64,000 nucleotides of DNA from Heterocephalus glaber. Lineage: Eukaryota > Chordata > Mammalia > Rodentia > Bathyergidae. Location of the stretch: contig NW_004624881.1 in NCBI RefSeq assembly GCF_000247695.1, positions 905,062 through 969,061 of the forward strand, read 5' to 3'. This document shows positions 57,641 through 64,000 of this stretch, piece by piece (within the stretch, counting starts at the first letter, position 1; the number at the start of each line of letters is the position of its first letter). The notes under the pieces were generated by a model. That model searched no databases. It saw nothing but the letters and a program-made list of their open reading frames with translations, and was not told the origin of the DNA. The position numbers and the translations under genes were made by a program.

Positions 57641-58260
57641 TCGCAAAGAAATGCAACAAAGTGGCCAGGAGAGGGCGCAGGGCGAGGCGCATCACAGCTT
57701 TAAGCTTTCAAAAGTCTCGGAAATTCTACACACGCTGTGTTTGCTACCCACTGATTCCCAGGTAACTGCTACCATAGGTAGCACTGTTAAAAAAATGAAA
57801 TTTAAGACATTTCAATGTCCAAGGGAAACAAATGTCCAGCGTTTGTACCCCGGCGTCTAGTCACCTGCAGGGCCACCCAAGGCCCTGTGGTAGGTGGCGA
57901 TCCTCGGGCTGAGCAGGGAGCTTGGGGCCCACGATGGCCCCCAGGACCAAGGCTCTCCGGGCGGCTCATGCTGCTCCAGCTTGGCGGGGCCGCCTCGTGC
58001 TCAGCGCCTGCTTTGCCCCTGCCCCTCCGGGTCTCGGGTTGGTGACCCGCCAGCCGCTTGTGCCCCAGGTCCTCCGGGAAGAGGAGCAGAAGCAGCCCAG
58101 GCCCCAGCCGGTGGAGCCAAGCCGGCTGCCAGACTGGGAGACCCGCTGCAGCCCTGGCTCAGCCTGGCTGAGGGCTGGGCTCCACCTGCCTCTCCGCGAC
58201 CCAGTGCTCTGACCTAGTCAGGGCCGAACCAAGACTCAGTAGCCCCAAGACCGCATTTTC
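57640..58260. other. CpG-richer block, possible CpG island or decayed GC-rich exon
   Basis: CpGs are frequent at 57,650-57,690 and 57,850-58,200 (CTCCGGGCGGCTC, GGCGGGGCCGCCTCG). Overlapping plus-strand frames start at 57,815, 57,894 and 57,922; one reads REEEQKQPRPQPVEPSRLPD. None resembles a known protein. Confidence 0.35.
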
Positions 58261-58739
58261 AGGAGGAACAGGGCCCAGGCAGGAGTGCGGAGTGGGAATT
58301 TTCATCTTTGCAGGTTGCAGATGAAAATCATCAAACAGCAACAGTGATGACAGAATGCAGCGGCTCACAAACCCGGGCACCTCAGTGCACATGCCCAGTG
58401 GAGGGGCTCGCGTAGTCCAGAAGTTTCCAGAAGTTTCTGTCCTCCAGTGGTTGTTGTTCAACCTCCTGACCTCAGACCTGTTCTGAGGTCCTTGGTTTTT
58501 TGTTATCTGTAACATGAACTTTGCTCCAATTAAACAAGAAAGAAGTAGTCAGGGGTCCCCTTGTTGGCTGCTAGAGCACAGGCACTCCATTCCTGAATGT
58601 TCTCCGTAACAGCAACATTCCCATGCTGTGTTCTTGAGACCCCCTTGTAGTCTTCAAAAATGTTGAGGATCCCAAAGCACTTTGCTTTATGCAGGATATA
58701 TAGATGGATGGATGGGTAAGTGTACTGCACAGGAAATGA

Positions 58740-59030
58740 AAGCTTACACTTTAAAAATATTCTGTGTTAATTCTTTAAATATTCATAATCCATTACATTG
58801 TTGATGAGAATGCAAAACCATGCAGATGCTTTGGAACAGTGTGGCAGCTTCTTATACAGCCAAGTATATGTTGATCACAGACCCGGCAATTCTGCTCCTA
58901 GGTATTTATCCAAAAGAAATGAACATGCACACTTTCATCTGGCATTATTCATAATAGTCCTCAGTGATAAGGACTCAAATCTCCATCAACCAGTGAATAA
59001 ACAAGTTTTGGCATGTTGAAAGCTACTCAG
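58740..59030 (+). mobile_element. Old L1 3' fragment
   Basis: GAATGCAAAACCATGCAGAT, CCCGGCAATTCTGCTCCTAG and GTATTTATCCAAAAGAAATG are conserved L1 ORF2-end text. Confidence 0.75.
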
Positions 59031-59654
59031 CAACAAGAACAAAATATTATATGCTTTATGTACCAGAATATGAAAAATATATCTCTAAGATAGAAAGCTT
59101 ATATCTTAAAAGAATTCAAGCATAAAACAAATTTTAAAACTCAAGCAAAAGATATAAATAGCATTCACAAAAAAATGAAAATGGCTCTTAATCAAATGAA
59201 AAATGCTCTACTTCATTTATAATGAAAATTACTAATGAAAATTGCCACTTATCTAATTAAAAAAACTGAACGTTTGATTCCAGCCTCTGTTGACAATACA
59301 GAGAGGCAGGCAGGCTCGAGTATTTCTGGTGAGTGGGCAAAGCCCAGGTGAGGGGGACTCGACAGAGGAAAATTCCATGTGCATTTATTCCAACCCATTG
59401 ATATGACTCTGAGGACTTGTCTCAGAAAACAATGGAAAAATATGGAAAGAGACATGAGAAGTGGAATATATGTCCTTATATCATGAAAATGAAACCATAG
59501 GGAAAAAAGCAAACTCTAGTAAACCGGTGACTTGTGCAGAAGAATGGAATAGGATGGAGGAAAGATACAATGCAAGGATTCTCTGAATGTAATCTTCATA
59601 CAATTCTGACTTTGGAAGCATCTGTATGTTTTTGTGTAATTAAAAATCACAATC

Positions 59655-59870
59655 AGAGCTGGGTGCAGTGGGACAGACCTGTAATGCCAGCTATTCAGCA
59701 GGCTGAGGCAAGGAGGACTGCAAGTGGGAGGCCAGCCTGGGTAGCTTCGGGAGAACCTGTCTCAAAATAAAAATAAAAAGGGCTGGGGATGCACCTCAAT
59801 GTGAGGTTCTGGGTTCAATCCCTAATACTGCATAAAAACATAAATAAATAGGGAAAAATCCTTATAGTTT
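59655..59870 (+). mobile_element. B1-ID composite SINE
   Basis: A B1 half (GCTGGGTGCAGTGGGACAGA, GGCCAGCCTGGG) is joined to an ID half (GGGCTGGGGATGCACCTCAA, GGTTCAATCCCTAATACTGC) and an A-rich tail. Confidence 0.88.
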
Positions 59871-60171
59871 GAAAATGAAAGGAAATATATAAGTCTAAGA
59901 TTTTTCAGACTGCCAGTATTACCAACTGAAGAAAGGCATTGGTTCAATCGACTTTGAAGCACAGTTTATAAGTTGTATATCCCTCATAGGATGTATTCTA
60001 AGGATAAACACACCTAAGAAATTTAAAGCTGAATTAGTATGGGCATGGTAATTTTGAAACTGTCATAAACACACTATAAGATACAGCAAATGATTAATAA
60101 TACTGCTAACTTTCTGTATGTTTTGCTTAATTGTTAGGAGCCAAGATTTTTAGCTTAATAGAAAAAGAAAT

Positions 60172-60372
60172 AATGGTCAGGTGTGATGGTGCACACCTGT
60201 AATCCCAGCACTCTAAGAAGCTGAGGCATGGGGATCACAGGTTTGAGTGTAGCCTGGGCAATTTCATGAATTGGTGAGATCCTGTCTCAAAATTTTAATA
60301 AAATTATAAAGGACCAAAGATGTAGCTCAGTGTGAAGGCCCTGGGTTTAATTCCCAGTGCTGGGAAGGGAGA
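60172..60372 (+). mobile_element. B1-ID composite SINE
   Basis: A B1 half (ATGGTGCACACCTGTAATCC) is followed by an ID half (GATGTAGCTCAGTGTGAAGG, TTTAATTCCCAGTGCTGGGA). Confidence 0.88.
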
Positions 60373-60432
60373 AAGGAAGGAAGGAAGGAAGGAAGGAAGG
60401 AAGGAAGGAAGGAAGGAAGATAGGAAGGAAGA
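60369..60432 (+). repeat. (GGAA)n microsatellite
   Basis: At least ten GGAA units at about 60,373-60,417, forming the tail of the composite SINE. Confidence 0.92.
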
Positions 60433-61535
60433 AGGAGAAATGAAAATGTTAAATCAATGAAGCTAAGTAACACCATATAATCTTAAATTCGAATTGAAAA
60501 TATCAGGATGAACTCATCCTTTTTCTTTTAAAAATTTTCTCTCTACTATAAAGGCTTAGAAAAATACAATTACATAGTATTTAACAATGAACACACTCCC
60601 AGGAACCAGATTGCCCTCTCTAAATATTATTCTCCATCTTATCATTCCAAACAATTGCTAATAAAAGGAAAGAATTAAACACTTATCCAGACTTTTCTAT
60701 ATTTATTAAAATTCACAGTAACCAAACAGGTGATAAGAGATAAATGCCAGGTAATAAATTCAGTGTGCTTGACAGAATTTTTTTTCAAATTACCCTTTTG
60801 GTCCCCTAATAAAATAATGGATCCAGGCAAGAGTCGTCAATGGATGCTCAATCCATGCTGTGAAATATTAATGGGTACCGGTATGTGGCTCAGCCCAGCT
60901 GAGAATATGGGAACCAACTGTTCAAGTTCAGCATAATTGAAGCTAGGCAGTGATGCACCTGCTGCTGGGTGTGATGCTCACCTGAAAAAGATTCTTGCCT
61001 TATAAAGGGAAGTAGAATCTAATGAGCTTCTGGTCTAGATATCTGTTTATATAAATTATAGAATAGATAAGAAAATTTTAATTTATAACACAAAGAAGCA
61101 ATCAAGCAAATCCGGAGCTAGAGTCCTCACATCTAGCTGGCCCATCTTTCATGAGGGTGGATGAAGCTTGTGATGGGACAAAGGGAGGTTGGAGGTGGAC
61201 AGCAGAAGGGACTCAGAACCTTGCACCTAAAAGAAGATGCAAATGACCCCAAAGAGACAAAGGGAGGCTTGGCCTTGCTCAGAAGAAGATAAATGCTGAT
61301 TGAAGACATATGCCAGTCTCTTCTTAGTTTGCTGTATTTCCAAAAGGTGGACTCCATTCTCTGGTGTCAAGGCTGTAAAATGAGCTTTCTCACACATCAC
61401 TGGTGGGAAACAGAAACACCGCAACCCCTGTGAAGGGAAATTGAATGCTTTTAAAAGAAAAAATGGTGTTATGGTTGTGTCTAGCTGTCTCTCCAATGCC
61501 TCATGGGGTCACAGGTGGGGCTTTTCAGAGGTGGC
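60433..61535. other. Unassigned DNA
   Basis: No gene or repeat recognised with confidence. Confidence 0.4.
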
Positions 61536-61539
61536 CAGA

Positions 61540-61868
61540 TCTAGAGTGTGTCATGCGGGAATTAAGGGTGGGTATTTACTAAATAAGCCTCCTGATTGAT
61601 TTGACACTGCCCTAATCCTGGCAACCTAGATAGAGTATAAAAGGGGCAGAAAGAAGCTGCTAAGTTCCCTTGTTTGTGTCCTCTTGCCTGCCTGCTTGCT
61701 GTGGACTGTTTCTCTTTTACGATGCCCCTCTGCCATGCTACTCTGGCTTGGAGCCAGCTGACTATGGACTGAACCCTCTGCAAACTGTGAGACAAATAAA
61801 TCTTTCCTTGTTTAACATTGGGTTTCAGGTATTTTGTCTCAGCAATGAGAAAAGTAACTAAGACAAAT
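61540..61868 (+). mobile_element. MaLR-type LTR (ORR1-like), sense
   Basis: GAGTATAAAAGGGGCAGAAA gives a TATA box (61,635). AAACTGTGAGACAAATAAAT holds an AATAAA signal, followed by TATTTTGTCTCAGCAATGAG and AAAGTAACTAAGACA, the typical MaLR 3' end. Confidence 0.88.
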
Positions 61869-62200
61869 GGTATATGAATTTATCTTTTAGCCAAACAATC
61901 TCATTTCTAAGAATTTATTCTAAAGATTCATAGGCAGAAAACACAATAAGGTATATTATTAATCACACCAGCTTTTTGTCCCCAATGTCAAACATTTGGA
62001 AACAATTTCAATGTCCACAATGAGAGAGTGAGTGCACTATAGCACATCTATATGACAGAAGTTTACTCAGGTGAAAAAGGACTGAGAAGCACTTTTTTAT
62101 ATTGCTATGGAGTGATTCCAGTGTAATGCAATATAAAGAAAAGTACACAGCATGCTACTATCAATTTAAGAAAGGGTGACATGAATATGTGTGTGTATTG
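61869..62200 (+). mobile_element. Old L1-like fragment
   Basis: CTCATTTCTAAGAATTTATT and AACAATTTCAATGTCCACAA are typical of worn L1 ORF2-end copies. Confidence 0.55.
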
Positions 62201-62204
62201 CTCT

Positions 62205-62550
62205 ACATTGAATATCTGTAGCTCCCCTCACCAAATTTATGTGGTGAAATCTAATCTTCAATGTGATGACATTTGGAGGGGGATCTTGGGAGCTGACTGA
62301 ATCATAAGAGTGAAACCTTCAAGAATTGGATTCAAACCCTTATCAAAAATACCCCAAAAGTCTTCTTACCCCCTCTGCTATACAAGAAGACAGCACCTCT
62401 AAATCAGGAGTCAGAGCCTTGCCAGACCTCCACTTTGCCAGCACCTGCATGATAGACTTCCAGTCTTTAGAACTGTGAGTGATACATTTCTGTTTATAAG
62501 CCACCTGGCCTATGCCATTCTGTGGTAGCAGCCTAAACACGCCAACAGAG
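62205..62550 (+). mobile_element. Old LTR of MaLR/MLT type, sense
   Basis: CACCAAATTTATGTGGTGAA, GATGACATTTGGAGGGGGAT, AAGAATTGGATTCAAACCCT and AACTGTGAGTGATACATTTC then TAAGCCACCTGG occur in the order of old LTRs of this type. The family name is from memory. Confidence 0.55.
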
Positions 62551-63480
62551 AAATATATTTGCTTATATTTTAAAAATGGAAGAGAAAACTCAAAATATTA
62601 AAAATATGTCTACTTTCAGGAAGAGAAAGGATCAGGACAGAGGGGACAGGAGGAAGAGGTAGACTTCTCATGGAACATCCAGTTAGTAGACAGGACTGCA
62701 GCCATGCAAATATTTTACATAATTATACAATGTTAGTTATAATTATATAAAACTAACAATAAGTAGTAATAAATTGTATAATTATGTATTGAAATCATAT
62801 AATTATATGTAAAATTTAAAAAGCAATCTCCAATAATTGCAGCCAAATTGAAATAAATAAACCTCTTTGGATACTGAGTTGGCAGAACAGCTAATGGACA
62901 GGTTCCCTCGGCTGACTCTAAAAGACAGTTATTTGACTGTACAGGCTAATAACTTACACCAGAGAGAAAAAAACTTGGAAAAAATGTGAAGTGATTTTAG
63001 TAACACTAATTTTGTCAAGAGTGGTTTTGTTTTTGTTCTGAGAGTGTTTTGTCCATACTGCAGAACAAAGCAATGAAACAATTACTTTGACATTGGGAGC
63101 TGGAATTAGATGGTAGAGAGAAGATGTAGATGCAAACAAGATCAACAGTATTCAGCCTAATGCCTGGAAGTCACAGTAAACTTAGAGTGTATTTTATCTT
63201 TAAATATGTGTATTTCCTAGTCCTGTTCAGTGAAAAGACCCTGAAATAATGACTACTGCGGTAGGGATGAATGCCCCTGGAATAGAATGGGTCTCTACAT
63301 CATTTTCCTCTAAAATGAAACTGAATTCTCTGGAGAAATAACTCACCTCCTGCCTGGGAATAGAAATAGCCCAGATGATGCCAGGACATTTTCTCCTAAC
63401 AGAAAAGGAGGACATGATCAAAGCTGGCTAAGGTGGTGCACTGCAGACCTGGGGCCCAACATGAATGGACTCCACCCAAA
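62551..63480. other. Unassigned AT-rich DNA
   Basis: No gene recognised; ATAATTATATAA-type low-complexity at 62,715-62,815. Confidence 0.45.
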
Positions 63481-63613
63481 GATGGGCTGGCTTGGGGCGG
63501 GGATTTAGCTTAGTGGTTTTGCCTCCTGCTGCACAAGCACAAGGACCCAAGTTCGATCCCCAGTACCAAAACAAAACAAAACAAAAAACAAAAAAACAAG
63601 GATGGGCTGGCTT
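63481..63613 (+). mobile_element. Young ID-like SINE with perfect target duplication
   Basis: The body (GGCGGGGATTTAGCTTAGTG to GTTCGATCCCCAGTACC) and a (CAAAA)n tail are flanked by GATGGGCTGGCTT at 63,481-63,493 and 63,601-63,613, identical over 13 bp. Confidence 0.95.
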
Positions 63614-64000
63614 CAGCATCAGCAAGAAGAGTAAGGCAATGGATTAAAACATGCAGTGTTTTAATTTAAAAGTCAAAGTGGTACCAAATGAAACCTAAAT
63701 TGCTCATGTTTCAAGGATCCTAGGAAATCAGCTTACCATTTTGAAAACTGGCTTAAAATTTCAAAGTTGAACAGATGAATCCCTTAGATCTGGCTGTCAC
63801 TTTATTGAAAATACAGAGATGGGAAGAATACAGGGCTGTGTTGAAAGACACACAAAGATACAGTTAACAAAATCCAGATTGTGGGAAACTTTTCAGGCAA
63901 ATGACCTGATGTTGTTAATACTGGGTTGTAACAGACCATTGATCACAGATGAAGAGGCTTTAGAAAGATATCAATCCTTTGGGACAAAAGTTCAACTGAC

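Noticed and set aside
1..64000. CRISPR arrays, operons, bacterial mobile elements
   Set aside because: No spaced direct repeats of the right size and no prokaryotic gene structure; the DNA is mammalian.
1..64000. True tRNA genes from the many tRNA-like stretches
   Set aside because: All have SINE bodies with A-rich or CT-rich tails and poor cloverleaf pairing; they are ID-like SINEs.

Overview
The window is mammalian nuclear DNA, almost certainly from a rodent. It has B1-type SINEs, tRNA-derived ID-like SINEs (often head-to-tail B1-ID composites), MaLR-type LTRs, L1 fragments and intron-containing gene remains, and no bacterial-style coding. The ID-like SINE body (box A GGGATTTAGCTCAGTGGTT, box B GTTCGATCCC) points to a castorimorph such as a beaver or kangaroo rat. 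That species guess is inference and was not checked. No intact protein-coding gene is supported anywhere in the 64 kb.

Layout. 1-890: 5' end of a minus-strand L1, with an ORF1 start and a promoter built from two tandem repeats. 1665-2208: a solo LTR with a perfect 5-bp target duplication and a nested SINE. 4455-5580: a decayed C2H2 zinc-finger pseudogene. 10.87-31.64 kb, minus strand: a broken, intron-bearing copy of DIDO1 (death inducer-obliterator 1). Twelve exon remnants lie in the right order, most with usable splice sites, but the copy carries premature stops, frameshifts, missing exons and three lost PHD zinc ligands. 34.8-37.5 kb: an L1 3' region carrying a SINE, a Tigger-like MITE and a hAT-like MITE. 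42,670-50,247: a whole class I (gammaretrovirus-like) provirus on the minus strand, with CTGC target duplication, tRNA-Thr-type primer site, gag-pro-pol-env remains and paired LTRs about 5% apart by eye. 50-64 kb: repeats and unassigned DNA.

The main points for a second look are: (1) the DIDO1-like duplicate, whose splice skeleton has outlived its reading frame; (2) the provirus, which joins a gammaretroviral pol and tRNA-Thr primer site to a transmembrane envelope subunit that resembles the alpharetrovirus/filovirus type; (3) an ~80-bp hAT-like MITE family, five copies with 8-bp target duplications; (4) the repeat-built L1 promoter. I did not find a new defence, CRISPR or operon-like system, and none is expected in this kind of DNA.
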